Notes: generated by a model from the sequence alone, not told the origin. A stretch of 64,000 nt of DNA from Cryomorphaceae bacterium (GCA_017798125.1 CP059070.1:496001-560000), one strand, 5' to 3'. Positions 10,401 through 19,958 are shown, counted from the stretch's first letter. A program made the numbers and translations.

Positions 10401-10967
10401 AATTTGTGGAAGCGCCTCAATCTCTTCTTCCAAGAACTCAGCGTAATCATTGAGTTGATCAATGGAGAATGGGCCCGAGAGGTTAACGTTAAGGATAGGC
10501 ACGAGCTCCGAGAAATTCAGCTCAAAGACATTGGGCTCTGCCGGCAAATCATTCGGGAAGTCGGGATCGCTTTTGGCGATATCCACCTTGTCCTTCACTT
10601 TGCGAAGGGCGTCCTCGGGAGTGACGTCAAAGTCGAATTTGACTTGAATCGTGGAGTAGCCCTGTACGGAAGTCGAGTTAATCTCATCGATACCAGTAAT
10701 CCCGTTAATCTCTTTCTCGAGAGGGCGGGTGATGAGTCGTTCAATATCGACGGGTGAGTTCCCTGGATATGGGGTACCCACGTAAATCTCCGGTGTTACA
10801 ATCTCCGGAAAGGCCTCCTTGGGCATGGATGTGTACGATGTCAATCCGGCAATGAAGATAATGGCCGTCAAAACGAAGACCGTCATCCGGTTGTCCACCG
10901 ACAACGACGACAGACGAAATTCCTTGAAGAATTTCATCACTTTATATGTTTTCTGTTGCTCTGACAT
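7470..10967 (-). CDS. RND efflux transporter permease (AcrB/HAE1-like)
   Basis: An inner-membrane proton-driven RND pump of 1165 residues that should form a tripartite exporter with the MFP and TolC proteins encoded just upstream. The first membrane helix (about residues 28-50) is followed by a periplasmic porter domain. TM4 carries GMLVDNGIVVVEN, which keeps the first of the two proton-relay Asp residues (Asp-Asn instead of Asp-Asp), and TM10 has the matching GIVVNNAIVLID. The protein is about 100 residues longer than AcrB, partly from an extra membrane stretch in the middle (about residues 515-565). Substrate is unknown: the VDN form is common in Bacteroidota pumps, and drugs, detergents or lipids are all possible. 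It is the last gene of the tetR-tolC-MFP-RND operon. Confidence 0.93.
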   Translation of the reverse strand: MSEQQKTYKVMKFFKEFRLSSLSVDNRMTVFVLTAIIFIAGLTSYTSMPKEAFPEIVTPEIYVGTPYPGNSPVDIERLITRPLEKEINGITGIDEINSTSVQGYSTIQVKFDFDVTPEDALRKVKDKVDIAKSDPDFPNDLPAEPNVFELNFSELVPILNVNLSGPFSIDQLNDYAEFLEEEIEALPQISDVEIRGVQDKEMKINIDLYKMESLDISFNDVANAIQSENVTISGGDLLVDEYRRNVRVLGEFESVQDVENVIVKQENLNIVYLRDIATVKFEGEDPISFAREYTEPVVMIDVMKRSGENLLIASSRINEIIADAQETFFPDNLVITITNDQSDQTRNQVNELENSIIFGIILVVLVLLFFLGIRNALFVGIAIPLSMLMSFFILGSFGVTLNTMVLFSLVLALGMLVDNGIVVVENIYRLMEEGYSPIQAAKAGVGEVAVPIIASTATTLAAFLPLALWPGLFGEFMKYLPITLMIVLGSSLFVALVINPVLTSVYMRVEEAQVNLKRLRLIGIILIGLGLLFVVMGASGPEWKGGMVTFGNLLILGGSMGFLNHYILTPSTRWFQNTAIPALERVYGGILRFALAGRRAYLFFFGTIFLLFFSFVLTGVFPPPIEFFPENQPNQAVIYIEKPIGTDISVTNELTKKVEAQVLETIKKYEETVEEDGVEVTRNWMVESVIAQVGEGTSDPNAGPSMAQTPNKAKITVQFVEFADRRGLQSSDLLKEIRANVSRYPGVQLTVDKDNQGPPAGAPINIELAGDDYYQLLAEAEKVRAYINEANIGGIEELKLDVESGKPEMPIIIDREKARRYNVSTYMIGDALRTSLFGKEISTYKDGEDDYDIVVRFDDRYRYDVEALMNQRITFRDQSNGRIQQVPISAVARAEKSSTFSSVKRKDLKRVITISSNVLEGYNATAVNNEIKARMANYSVPVENTLSFTGEQEEQAEQFAFLSRALMIAVFLIFLILVSQFNSAGQPFIILSAVVLSLIGVFLGIVIFRMNFVIMMTMIGIISLAGIVVNNAIVLIDYTKLIIARKKEELGVGATEYLPKEVLFESIVEGGKLRLRPVLLTAITTVLGLLPLATGMNINFYTLFSEYDPQIYFGGDNVIFWGPMSWTIIFGLTFATFLTLVIVPVMFYLQNRLLYRLYPNRIAKV

Positions 10968-10988
10968 GAGAAGTTCTTTTGGAGGTTC

Positions 10989-12140
10989 TTATAGCGTGTT
11001 CGCCGCAATTCGGACGTCCTGGCCTTCACGAATAGATCGAGCACCTTTGTCCACGATAAAGTCCGTGGCCTTTAGTCCTTCGGTAATCTCCGTCATATTC
11101 TGATAGGTGAACCCAGTAGTAATCATTTGCTTGCGCACTTTGGCCACACCGGTTCCCTGAGAAACGACGTACACAAAGCTCTCACCTGTTGGTGTTTGCT
11201 GGATGGTACGCGCTGGAAGGACCAAGGCCTCCTCGTCGTTGTAGTCCATCACATTCACCACGGCCAAAAGATTTGGCTTCAACTCAATCCCGCGCACATT
11301 GGTCAGGTTAACCTCCAATTTGAAGGTCCGGTTGTTCGGGTTGATGTAGTTTCCAGTACGGGTGATTTTCGCTTCTAGGGTCGTGTCCAAAGAAGGGAAT
11401 TCAATCAGTACTGGAGTACCTGCCTTTACTTTGCTCACATAGTATTCACTGACATCTGACTCCAAGTAGGTTTGATCCAAGTTGATCAAGCGTACCACAG
11501 GAGATGATGGTCCAACATATTCCCCTTTGCGCGGGAAGACCTCATCAATGACACCAGAGAACGGAGCAATGATTTGAGCCATTTGGATTTGACGCTCCAA
11601 GGTAGCCTTACTTTGCTCCAAAGCTTCCTTGCGGTTCTTGGCATTCAAGTAATCCACTTCTGAACCAATTTTTTGATCCCACAAACGCTTTTGACGCTCG
11701 TACAAGTCAATGGCCAAAGCCAAGTTGGTCTCTACTTCTTTGAGTTGACTCTTCATCACCTCAGCATCCAGCTCGACCAATACTTGTCCTGCACTTACGC
11801 GCTGGCCTTCTTTCACGTTCATTCCGGTGACATTCCCTGCACTTTCGGCATAGAGGGTCACGTTCTTGTTGGCGCGAACAACTCCGTGCACGCTGAAGTA
11901 GTGCTCAAAGTTCTGTTGGCTAACGGGAAGGATGGAAACCAAGGCGCGCTTCGCGTTCGTATCCAAGCTTGAAATCTTCTCGTCCAAGACAGAAATTTCA
12001 TCCAGCACTTTCTGAGACAAGACAATCAAAGAGTCTTTTTCAGCTCTCAATTGACCCAAGTCCGAAGTATCTTCTGTAGGGGTGGTACCGCAGGCAGCGA
12101 CTACGGCTGCGACAACAGTAAGGAGGATAAACTTTTTCAT
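10989..12140 (-). CDS. RND efflux periplasmic adaptor (membrane fusion) lipoprotein
   Basis: A 383-residue adaptor that links the RND pump to the TolC-like channel. It starts with a lipoprotein signal peptide with the lipobox VVAAC (Cys17), followed by a coiled coil (about residues 30-62), a lipoyl/barrel-sandwich half (AGNVTGMNVKEGQRVSAGQVLVEL region), an alpha-helical hairpin (about residues 130-175), the second lipoyl half, and beta-barrel domains. It lies 2 bases after the tolC stop and 21 bases before the pump gene, so it is translated in the same operon. Confidence 0.93.
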   Translation of the reverse strand: MKKFILLTVVAAVVAACGTTPTEDTSDLGQLRAEKDSLIVLSQKVLDEISVLDEKISSLDTNAKRALVSILPVSQQNFEHYFSVHGVVRANKNVTLYAESAGNVTGMNVKEGQRVSAGQVLVELDAEVMKSQLKEVETNLALAIDLYERQKRLWDQKIGSEVDYLNAKNRKEALEQSKATLERQIQMAQIIAPFSGVIDEVFPRKGEYVGPSSPVVRLINLDQTYLESDVSEYYVSKVKAGTPVLIEFPSLDTTLEAKITRTGNYINPNNRTFKLEVNLTNVRGIELKPNLLAVVNVMDYNDEEALVLPARTIQQTPTGESFVYVVSQGTGVAKVRKQMITTGFTYQNMTEITEGLKATDFIVDKGARSIREGQDVRIAANTL

Positions 12141-12142
12141 TT

Positions 12143-13477
12143 TTAGTAACGGTTAAGTGCTTTGAGTAAGTTCGATTTAGCGTCGATCAAGTTGTAAGTA
12201 GAGTTGATAAAGTCATTTTGACTATCCAAGAATTGTCGCTGGGCTTGTGCCAGATCCAAACTCGTAGAGATTCCCTCTTTGTACTTGGTCAATTCCTTGT
12301 TGTTGATTCGACTGGAGAGTTCTAGATTTTCTTCGGAGGTCACGTAGTTGTCCAAAGCCTGATAGTAGTAGGCACGTGCTTGTTGCACTTGAACCATGAT
12401 GTCACGGCCCGTGCGCTCCAGGTTCATGGAACTTTGGTCCACATTGATCCGCGCTTGAGCTACCGCATTCTTGCGTCCAAAAGAGGCAAAGATGGGCACG
12501 TTCATGCGCACTCCGAGAAGCTGAGTGGGGAACCAAGCCGCATCTCCAAAGAAATTAAAGGAGTTCGACTGGCTGTTTTGCTGATAGCTGTAAAACGCGC
12601 TGAGGCTCGGCATATAAGCTGCCTGCTCGTTCGCCATTTTGAGCTCGTCCGTACGCAATTGGTTTTCGGCCAATTGATAATCAATATGGGTGGTGAAGTC
12701 AAAGTCGCCCACAAGGGTTTCTTCTCCTGCGATGTTCACGATATTGTCCAAAGGTGTCACGAGGTCAATCTCACTGTCAAGGGGCAATCCCATCGTAAAG
12801 AGCAAGATGTTCAAGCTGACGCCTTTTTGACGTTCGGCCTGCCGCACACGATTCTCGGTACTCAGCACCAAGAGCGCGAGCTGGTCCACGTCTTGTTCCG
12901 CCACGAATCCTTCGGATTGAAGGGCCGTGGTCTCTTCCAAGGTGGCGCGTAGGCTCTTGGCGGATTCCGTCAATACATCGTAATTCTCCTGAGCGACCAA
13001 TACTTGGGCGTAGAGCTGGATGATGGCGTTCGTGATTTCATACTCGGTCTTCACCTTCAACTTTTCCGACAATTCCAGAAATACGCGGACACTTTTAGTC
13101 GCCACGATGTAGGATCCGTCGAAAATCAACTGGTTGGCCGTGATGTCAAAGCCCATGTTTTGCTCGGGCTGAAACTGCACTTCAATCAACTCATCCGGAT
13201 TTCCGCCAGGGACAAAGTCTCCGGGAATCTGTTGAATGGGCACTTCCAGGTAGTTGTTGTAGGAAACCGATCCGTCGATTTGAGGCAAACCGATGGCCAA
13301 GGTTTCTTTGACGAGGCGCTTCGCCTTCTCGATTTCGAATTCCGAATCGCGCAGGGCGTAGCTGTTCACTTTAGCGAAGTCGATGGCTTCGGCCAAGGTG
13401 AAACTCGTAGAATCCTGTGCGGCCAGGGAGACGGGCCACAACAGCAATCCAATGAGCACTTTTTTTAGTGTTTCCAT
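12143..13477 (-). CDS. TolC-family outer membrane efflux protein
   Basis: The outer-membrane channel of the efflux system, 444 residues from the ATG at 13477. An upstream in-frame start at 13600 is rejected because the extra residues are basic, lie inside tetR, and precede a clear signal peptide (METLKKVLIGLLLWPVSLAAQ). Two long helical coiled-coil repeats (about residues 150-215 and 330-430) and the pattern of two OEP domains fit TolC. The start overlaps the 3' end of tetR by 13 bases. Confidence 0.92.
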   Translation of the reverse strand: METLKKVLIGLLLWPVSLAAQDSTSFTLAEAIDFAKVNSYALRDSEFEIEKAKRLVKETLAIGLPQIDGSVSYNNYLEVPIQQIPGDFVPGGNPDELIEVQFQPEQNMGFDITANQLIFDGSYIVATKSVRVFLELSEKLKVKTEYEITNAIIQLYAQVLVAQENYDVLTESAKSLRATLEETTALQSEGFVAEQDVDQLALLVLSTENRVRQAERQKGVSLNILLFTMGLPLDSEIDLVTPLDNIVNIAGEETLVGDFDFTTHIDYQLAENQLRTDELKMANEQAAYMPSLSAFYSYQQNSQSNSFNFFGDAAWFPTQLLGVRMNVPIFASFGRKNAVAQARINVDQSSMNLERTGRDIMVQVQQARAYYYQALDNYVTSEENLELSSRINNKELTKYKEGISTSLDLAQAQRQFLDSQNDFINSTYNLIDAKSNLLKALNRY

Positions 13478-14088
13478 TGCTTCTCTTCGATTAATTTGTC
13501 GAGGTATTCTAACCCCAGGGGTGAACAAATGCCACGGAGGTGGTATTCCAAACTCACGTGGCTGATTAGTGTGATGTCGTAGTCTTCGATGGGGAACCAA
13601 TCCGCTTCCGTCATGAGGTCCGCTTTGCCGAAATACATCAGCGCAATCAGCTCCTCGTTGAGTTCTGGTCTGTACAGACCTTCTTCTTTTCCGGCTGTGA
13701 TATTGGTCTTGATGGTCACCATGAATTCTCGGAAACGAATTTCCTCGATCTTCTTCCAGGTGGCCGGGTAGTACTTCTTGAGTTGGAACTTAGCGGCGGG
13801 ATTGTGAGCTTCCACCATACCGCACATAAACTCATCCAACATAAACATGTGATCGATAGCATTTCCTGGGGCTTCCCAGATTTCATGCACTCGGGGAATA
13901 GTGGTATCCACCAAAAAGGTGAAGGCCTTATCCACCAGGTCTGCTTTATTATCGACGAACTGATAAAGCGTCTTTTTTGAGATCGCCATATCCCTCGCCA
14001 CATCATCCATCGTCACACTCCGCACTCCGAGCTGCATAAACATCTGGAGAGCGTGCATTTTGATCCTTGCTTCTAGTTCTTGTTCCAT
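13465..14088 (-). CDS. TetR/AcrR-family transcriptional regulator
   Basis: A 207-residue cytoplasmic repressor. The N-terminal helix-turn-helix is clear (VTMDDVARDMAISKKTLYQF, about residues 21-40), followed by a divergent ligand-binding domain. It is the first gene of the operon with tolC, MFP and RND genes, so it probably represses its own pump and is relieved by a pump substrate. The ATG at 14088 is preferred over one at 14130 because the 14 extra residues would lie over the promoter and do not look like a TetR N-terminus. A 28-base near-palindrome upstream is the likely operator. Confidence 0.92.
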   Translation of the reverse strand: MEQELEARIKMHALQMFMQLGVRSVTMDDVARDMAISKKTLYQFVDNKADLVDKAFTFLVDTTIPRVHEIWEAPGNAIDHMFMLDEFMCGMVEAHNPAAKFQLKKYYPATWKKIEEIRFREFMVTIKTNITAGKEEGLYRPELNEELIALMYFGKADLMTEADWFPIEDYDITLISHVSLEYHLRGICSPLGLEYLDKLIEEKQWKH

Positions 14089-14098
14089 ATTTCGGGGG

Positions 14099-14150
14099 CA
14101 AATGTAGTGAATGTAACTACACGGAAACACTTTTGTTTAAAAATGTTTCC
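14099..14150 (-). promoter_or_regulatory. Promoter and palindromic candidate operator of the efflux operon
   Basis: The minus strand has TACATTTG at 14099-14106, an exact TAnnTTTG element 10 bases before tetR. Just upstream lies a 28-base near-palindrome at 14123-14150, with 7-bp outer arms GGAAACA/TGTTTCC and four more paired bases inside. It covers the expected -33 position, a typical TetR-family arrangement. A smaller inverted repeat GTAGT/ACTAC (14104-14120) overlaps the -7 box. Confidence 0.6.
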
Positions 14151-14188
14151 CTTTTCTTTTTGTTTCGAATGAGTTAAGCGCACGTTAA

Positions 14189-14205
14189 GGCCCTGCGGGC
14201 CGATG
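14189..14205 (+). repeat. GATG-tailed hairpin element, copy 3 (GGCCC stem, TGC loop)
   Basis: GGCCC-TGC-GGGCC-GATG in the tetR-asnS intergenic region. It differs from copies 5, 8 and 10 only in the loop (TGC for TAC), and it faces copy 4 tail to tail with a 6-base spacer. Confidence 0.8.
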
Positions 14206-14211
14206 GCCCAG

Positions 14212-14228
14212 CATCGCGCCGTAGGCGC
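14212..14228 (-). repeat. GATG-tailed hairpin element, copy 4 (GCGCC stem)
   Basis: The minus strand reads GCGCC-TAC-GGCGC-GATG. Together with copy 3 it forms an inverted pair (tails facing each other), reminiscent of paired REP elements. Confidence 0.8.
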
Positions 14229-14248
14229 TACAATTGTGGCGGTACAGC

Positions 14249-14279
14249 TTGATTAAGTGGGTGGAAATAAATTCCTTTG
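14249..14279 (+). promoter_or_regulatory. Candidate asnS promoter
   Basis: TTG at 14249-14251 and TTCCTTTG at 14272-14279 (one mismatch to TAnnTTTG) are 20 bases apart, the usual spacing, and lie 26 bases upstream of asnS. Confidence 0.5.
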
Positions 14280-14305
14280 CAGGGTCAGATTCAGAAGATT
14301 AGAAC

Positions 14306-15739
14306 ATGAAACGGATCAAGGTCAAAGAGCTGCTGAGCGGCGAAAGGATAGGTGAAGAAGTAACAGCCAAAGGATGGGTGCGCCACTTTCGGAGCAACCG
14401 TTTTATTGCGCTGAATGACGGAAGTTGCTTGACCAATATTCAAGCGGTAGTAGACCACGAGAACACTTCGGAAGAGGTCCTCGCTCAGATTTCCGTGGGT
14501 GCTGCCGTGCGCGTCACCGGTGAGCTCGTAGAGAGTCAAGGACGCGGACAGAGCGTGGAAATTCAGGTGCGTGAAGTTGAGGTCCTCGGTACTGCAGATC
14601 CCGAAAAATACCCCCTTCAACCCAAGAAGCACAGCTTGGAATTCCTTCGGGAGATCGCGCACTTGCGTCCTCGGACACAAAGCTTTAGTGCCGTTTTCCG
14701 GATTCGTCATGCCGTGGCTTATGCCATCCACAAGTACTTTAACGACCGTGGGTTCTACTACATGCACACCCCGATCATTACGGGGAGCGATGCGGAAGGC
14801 GCTGGGGAGATGTTCCAAGTGACCACGCTGGATTTGGAAAACGTGCCCCGCACCGAAGATGGCGCGGTTGATTTTGAACAAGACTTTTTCGACAAACCGA
14901 CGAACCTGACCGTATCGGGACAGTTGGAGGCGGAACTCGGGGCCATGGCTTTGGGTCAGGTCTATACTTTTGGCCCTACGTTCCGGGCGGAAAACTCGAA
15001 CACCAGCCGTCATTTGGCGGAGTTCTGGATGATTGAACCAGAGGTCGCCTTTGCCGACTTGGACGACAACATGGACCTCGCTGAGGACTTTTTGAAAGAA
15101 GTAATCGGATACGTCATGGAGCACTGTGACGAAGACCTCGCTTTCTTGGAGAACCGTCTTTTGGATGAGGAGAAATCGAAGCCTCAGGCCGAGCGTTCAC
15201 CTCGTGCCTTGCGCGACAAGCTCAAATTCGTCATCGAAAACGAGTTCAAGCGCGTGTCCTACACAGAGGCCATTGACATCTTGCGCAACAGCAAGCCCAA
15301 CAAAAAGAAGAAATTCAACTACCTGATCGACGGATGGGGCGCGGATCTTCAGAGTGAGCACGAGCGATTCCTCGTCGAAAAGCACTTTGAAGCACCTGTC
15401 ATTCTGTTCGATTACCCGGCAGACATCAAAGCCTTCTACATGCGCCAAAATGAAGATGGCAAAACGGTGCGGGCCATGGATATCTTGTTCCCGGGCATTG
15501 GCGAAATCGTGGGTGGATCGCAGCGGGAAGAACGCCTCGATGTCCTTCGCCAGAAGGTAGCCGACTTCGACATTCCCGAGGAAGAGCTTTGGTGGTACTT
15601 GGAGACACGTAAATACGGTACTGCGCCACACAGTGGCTTCGGTTTAGGATTCGAGCGATTGGTCCTATTTATTACCGGAATGGGAAATATTCGTGACGTT
15701 ATTCCATTTCCTCGATTCCCAGGTAGCGCGTCTTTCTAA
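14306..15739 (+). CDS. asnS: Asparagine--tRNA ligase
   Basis: AsnRS charges tRNA-Asn with asparagine in the cytoplasm. The 477-residue class II synthetase has an N-terminal OB-fold anticodon-binding domain (about residues 15-105, with [18 protein letters not shown]) and a catalytic core with motif 2 ([20 protein letters not shown]) and motif 3 ([15 protein letters not shown]). The sequence [17 protein letters not shown] is typical of AsnRS rather than AspRS. The next gene, rpoN, begins 59 bases later. Confidence 0.96.
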   Translation: MKRIKVKELLSGERIGEEVTAKGWVRHFRSNRFIALNDGSCLTNIQAVVDHENTSEEVLAQISVGAAVRVTGELVESQGRGQSVEIQVREVEVLGTADPEKYPLQPKKHSLEFLREIAHLRPRTQSFSAVFRIRHAVAYAIHKYFNDRGFYYMHTPIITGSDAEGAGEMFQVTTLDLENVPRTEDGAVDFEQDFFDKPTNLTVSGQLEAELGAMALGQVYTFGPTFRAENSNTSRHLAEFWMIEPEVAFADLDDNMDLAEDFLKEVIGYVMEHCDEDLAFLENRLLDEEKSKPQAERSPRALRDKLKFVIENEFKRVSYTEAIDILRNSKPNKKKKFNYLIDGWGADLQSEHERFLVEKHFEAPVILFDYPADIKAFYMRQNEDGKTVRAMDILFPGIGEIVGGSQREERLDVLRQKVADFDIPEEELWWYLETRKYGTAPHSGFGLGFERLVLFITGMGNIRDVIPFPRFPGSASF

Positions 15740-15746
15740 ATTATTC

Positions 15747-15754
15747 TATTTTTG
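15747..15754 (+). promoter_or_regulatory. Candidate -7 element upstream of rpoN
   Basis: TATTTTTG is an exact TAnnTTTG match 7 bases after the asnS stop and 44 bases before rpoN. It abuts the first arm of the leader hairpin. Confidence 0.5.
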
Positions 15755-15793
15755 GTCTGGTACGACTTTTGATGAGTCGCTTGTAACCAGACC
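15754..15793 (+). promoter_or_regulatory. Two-tier hairpin directly before rpoN
   Basis: A perfect 8-bp outer stem (15754-15761 with 15786-15793, GGTCTGGT/ACCAGACC) encloses a perfect 5-bp inner stem (15763-15767 with 15775-15779, CGACT/AGTCG). It ends 5 bases before the rpoN ATG. No T-run follows, so it is not a terminator. It may be an RNA control element or a palindromic protein site. Confidence 0.55.
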
Positions 15794-15798
15794 TAAAA

Positions 15799-17256
15799 AT
15801 GCTAAAACAACAGCTCCAACAGAAGCTTAGCCAGAAGTTATCTCCTCAGCAAATACAGCTGATGAAGATGATTCAGTTGCCCCTACAGGCGTTGGAGCAA
15901 CGGGTTAAGCAGGAGTTGGAAGACAACCCGGCTCTGGAAGAAGCCTCCCTCGATTTCGACAACGATACGTCTACGGACTTCGATGACTACGAAGACCGGG
16001 AACAGAATACCATTGAAGCGGAGGACATCAACGTCGACGAGTATTTGAGCGATGACGAGATTCCGAACTACCGCCTCCACGCCAACAATCATTCAGCGGA
16101 TGATGAGGACGCACGCGTACCCATTACCGCAGGGGCCACCTTTACCCAGATTCTCTTGGATCAACTTCAAATGATCAAGATGGATTCGGAGGTGGGTGAG
16201 ATCGCACGATACCTTGTAGGCGCCGTAGATGACGACGGCTATATTCGCCGGGAGCTGATGGCCATTCTCGATGACTTGGCCTTTACCCGGAACATTTTTA
16301 CCACCCTCGACAAGTTGGAGGAAGCCTTGGAAGTGGTGCAGACTTTGGATCCTCCGGGAGTGGGTGCCCGGGATCTACAAGAATGCCTCTTACTGCAGTT
16401 GGATCGGAAGGCCCAGAGCCTCGCCGTGACCAACGCCATTTGCATCTTGGACAAGTGCTTCGATGAGTTTTCCAAGAAGCACTACGAACGAATTACGCGC
16501 AAACTCGACATCTCCGAAGAGGAATTGAAGGACGCCATCGAGGAAATTGTCCGGCTGAACCCAAAACCGGGTGCCTCCGCTGCGCAAAACACGCGTGGTG
16601 CGGCTCAGGTCATTCCCGATTTCACCATCAAAATTGTCGAAGGGGAGCTGGAGTTGACCTTAAATTCGAGAAACGCACCAGAACTGAACGTTAGCCGAAG
16701 CTACAATGAGATGCTTCAGCATTTTCAGAAGACCAAGGACAAAGCGAACAAGGAGCAAAAAGAGGCCGTCCTCTTTGTCAAGCAAAAGCTGGATTCGGCG
16801 AAGTGGTTTATCGATGCCATCAAGCAGCGTCAACACACCTTGTACATCACCATGAACGCCATCATGGAAAAACAGCGGGAGTACTTTTTAACCGGTGATG
16901 AGCGCATGATGCAGCCGATGATCCTCAAGGATATTGCCGATGAGATTCACATGGATATTTCGACGGTCTCACGGGTCGCCAGCAGCAAGTATGTTCAAAC
17001 GCCCTACGGAACCTTCCTCATCAAGAACTTCTTCAGTGAAGCGATGACCAATGAAGAAGGAGAAGAAGTCTCTACGCGGAAAATCAAGAAGATCCTGGAG
17101 GATCTCATTGGCGAGGAAGACAAGCGCAAGCCCATCACTGACGAGAAGCTTTCTGTAGCGCTCAAAGAAAAAGGTTTCCCAATCGCGCGTCGAACTGTTG
17201 CTAAGTACCGCGAGCAATTAAACATTCCGGTCGCTCGTTTACGTAAGCAACTCTGA
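15799..17256 (+). CDS. rpoN: RNA polymerase sigma-54 factor
   Basis: Sigma-54 directs RNA polymerase to -24/-12 promoters and needs AAA+ activators. The 485-residue protein has the Gln-rich region I (LKQQLQQKLSQKLSPQQIQLMKMIQLP), the acidic region II (about residues 45-100), the core-binding domain, and the region III HTH. The RpoN box appears as ARRTVAKYRE near residue 462. The stop overlaps the next start (ATGA), so the small membrane gene downstream is translationally coupled. A two-tier hairpin sits immediately upstream. Confidence 0.96.
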   Translation: MLKQQLQQKLSQKLSPQQIQLMKMIQLPLQALEQRVKQELEDNPALEEASLDFDNDTSTDFDDYEDREQNTIEAEDINVDEYLSDDEIPNYRLHANNHSADDEDARVPITAGATFTQILLDQLQMIKMDSEVGEIARYLVGAVDDDGYIRRELMAILDDLAFTRNIFTTLDKLEEALEVVQTLDPPGVGARDLQECLLLQLDRKAQSLAVTNAICILDKCFDEFSKKHYERITRKLDISEEELKDAIEEIVRLNPKPGASAAQNTRGAAQVIPDFTIKIVEGELELTLNSRNAPELNVSRSYNEMLQHFQKTKDKANKEQKEAVLFVKQKLDSAKWFIDAIKQRQHTLYITMNAIMEKQREYFLTGDERMMQPMILKDIADEIHMDISTVSRVASSKYVQTPYGTFLIKNFFSEAMTNEEGEEVSTRKIKKILEDLIGEEDKRKPITDEKLSVALKEKGFPIARRTVAKYREQLNIPVARLRKQL

Positions 17257-17852
17257 TGACCTGGATTTCACGCTTTTTTCTTTACCTCCTGCACCCGATG
17301 ATCATGCCGACCCTCGGAGTCCTGCTCATCAATGCGTATTCGCCCATCCAAATACCGGAAGAGTACTACTACCTCTTCGTGGGCATTGTGTTCGCCGGAA
17401 CCTACATCCTTCCCGCACTTCTCGTTATTCTGATGATGCTTTTTGGCATGGTGCAAAGTATTGAGTTGCCCAATCGCCAAGAGCGGTCTTGGCCGCTTCT
17501 GTTCTCAGCACTGGCGGTTTACTCTACGGAGCGTATTCTGGAACACCTATATACACCAGTAGACATTCTTCACTTTCTTCAAGGCATCACCTTGTCCTTG
17601 GCCATCGGCTTTTTTGTCAATCAAGTCATCAAGGCCAGCGTTCACGTGGCCGGAATGGGAGGGCTGATCGGAGGAGTTCTCGGTATATCCGTCCTCAGTC
17701 AAATCAATCTGTTCTACCTCTTAGGACCCCTCTTGCTCTTGGCTGGTTTTCTTGGCACCACCCGTATACACCTCAAAGCCCACCAGCCTTCCGAGGTGTA
17801 TATCGGATTTCTGGTGGGCTTTGTACCCGTATTTACGGTGATGATTCTTTAG
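17256..17852 (+). CDS. Multi-pass inner membrane protein (PAP2-like C-terminal type)
   Basis: A 198-residue protein with about six hydrophobic segments (near residues 10-27, 38-65, 80-92, 105-120, 130-150 and 152-170, with a further one at the C-terminus). It resembles the membrane proteins often annotated as PA-phosphatase-like in Flavobacteria, but the three catalytic PAP2 motifs (KxxxxxxRP, PSGH, SRxxxxxHxxxD) are not visible, so I do not assign phosphatase activity. The start codon overlaps the rpoN stop in ATGA, implying coupled translation. The 3' end overlaps the convergent next gene by 4 bases. Confidence 0.75.
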   Translation: MTWISRFFLYLLHPMIMPTLGVLLINAYSPIQIPEEYYYLFVGIVFAGTYILPALLVILMMLFGMVQSIELPNRQERSWPLLFSALAVYSTERILEHLYTPVDILHFLQGITLSLAIGFFVNQVIKASVHVAGMGGLIGGVLGISVLSQINLFYLLGPLLLLAGFLGTTRIHLKAHQPSEVYIGFLVGFVPVFTVMIL

Positions 17853-18526
17853 AACGCGATCAGCGAAAAGCCGATCGTCAGGGCCTGTCCGCTCAATTCT
17901 GTTCCATCTTGCAACTGCGCACCGTCAAATAGATCGGCCAGTGAATAGGTGAAGCTAAAGGCTCCTTCTCCAAATCCAATCCGCAAGACCGCATCAGCGT
18001 GGAACGCATTTGTTCCGCTCAGGCCGAAGGTCTTGACGCTGTAGGTTCCTTCCTTGTAGTAGTTGATGGTGGAGTAGTTCCAACCGACACGAACTCCGGC
18101 GTGCACCTTGAAGTACCCTCCATTTGGATTGGGCTTCCCGCGGTAGCGGAATTCAATCGGCACATAGATACGGCGAAATGCGGTACGGTTCCGCGTGGGA
18201 TCTTCTCCGTCATCCAATAGACGCCAAACCGTTTCACCGGCCCCTTCTGTATTGGGCGGATTCACGCTTCCATTCAAGTTCGAGTTGACCTGCGTCCAAC
18301 CCATTCCCAATCCAATCGCCACACTGTTGTTCGATTGGCCAATGGCCACATCACGGTAGGCGGTAAAGAAGTGCGACCAACTGAATCGGCCATCTTGACT
18401 GATGGGGTCAGCACTTTGAAGTAGAGGCGTTCCAATGTCGTAAATGAACAGCTCTCGCCCGAACTGTTCCTGTGCGCTAGCGGCTAATCCGCCCGCTAGG
18501 GCGAAAATCAGTAGTAGTTTTTTCAT
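17849..18526 (-). CDS. Probable outer membrane beta-barrel protein, unknown function
   Basis: A 225-residue secreted protein with a clean signal peptide (MKKLLLIFALAGGLAASAQ, cleavage near residue 20). The rest alternates polar and aromatic residues and ends in a strand finishing with Phe (ALTIGFSLIAF), as outer membrane barrels do. Repeated Gly-rich strands (VAIGLGMGWTQV, VHAGVRVGWNYS) support a small barrel of 8 to 10 strands. I do not recognise a specific family. It is preceded by the gdhA terminator, so it is transcribed on its own. Confidence 0.75.
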   Translation of the reverse strand: MKKLLLIFALAGGLAASAQEQFGRELFIYDIGTPLLQSADPISQDGRFSWSHFFTAYRDVAIGQSNNSVAIGLGMGWTQVNSNLNGSVNPPNTEGAGETVWRLLDDGEDPTRNRTAFRRIYVPIEFRYRGKPNPNGGYFKVHAGVRVGWNYSTINYYKEGTYSVKTFGLSGTNAFHADAVLRIGFGEGAFSFTYSLADLFDGAQLQDGTELSGQALTIGFSLIAF

Positions 18527-18532
18527 AGTCCT

Positions 18533-18566
18533 AAAATAAAAAACCCCCGGAACATTCTCCGAGGGT
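18533..18566 (-). terminator. Rho-independent terminator after gdhA
   Basis: On the minus strand a 9-bp stem (one mismatch; 18558-18566 with 18543-18551) and 6-base loop is followed by TTTTTTATTTT, 23 bases after the gdhA stop. Confidence 0.8.
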
Positions 18567-18589
18567 CTTTCAAAAATATTTGAAACTAC

Positions 18590-19954
<1,365 letters not shown>

Positions 19955-19958
19955 TCAG

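Noticed and set aside
8349-11103. Long antisense open frames opposite the RND pump and adaptor genes
   Set aside because: They follow the codon periodicity of the sense genes, lack recognisable domains and overlap firmly identified proteins.
13480-13600. A longer TolC N-terminus starting at 13600
   Set aside because: The extra 41 residues are basic and in an overlapping frame of tetR; the signal peptide starts at 13477.
17256-17852. Calling the membrane protein after rpoN a PAP2 phosphatase
   Set aside because: None of the three catalytic PAP2 motifs is visible, so only a membrane protein can be supported.
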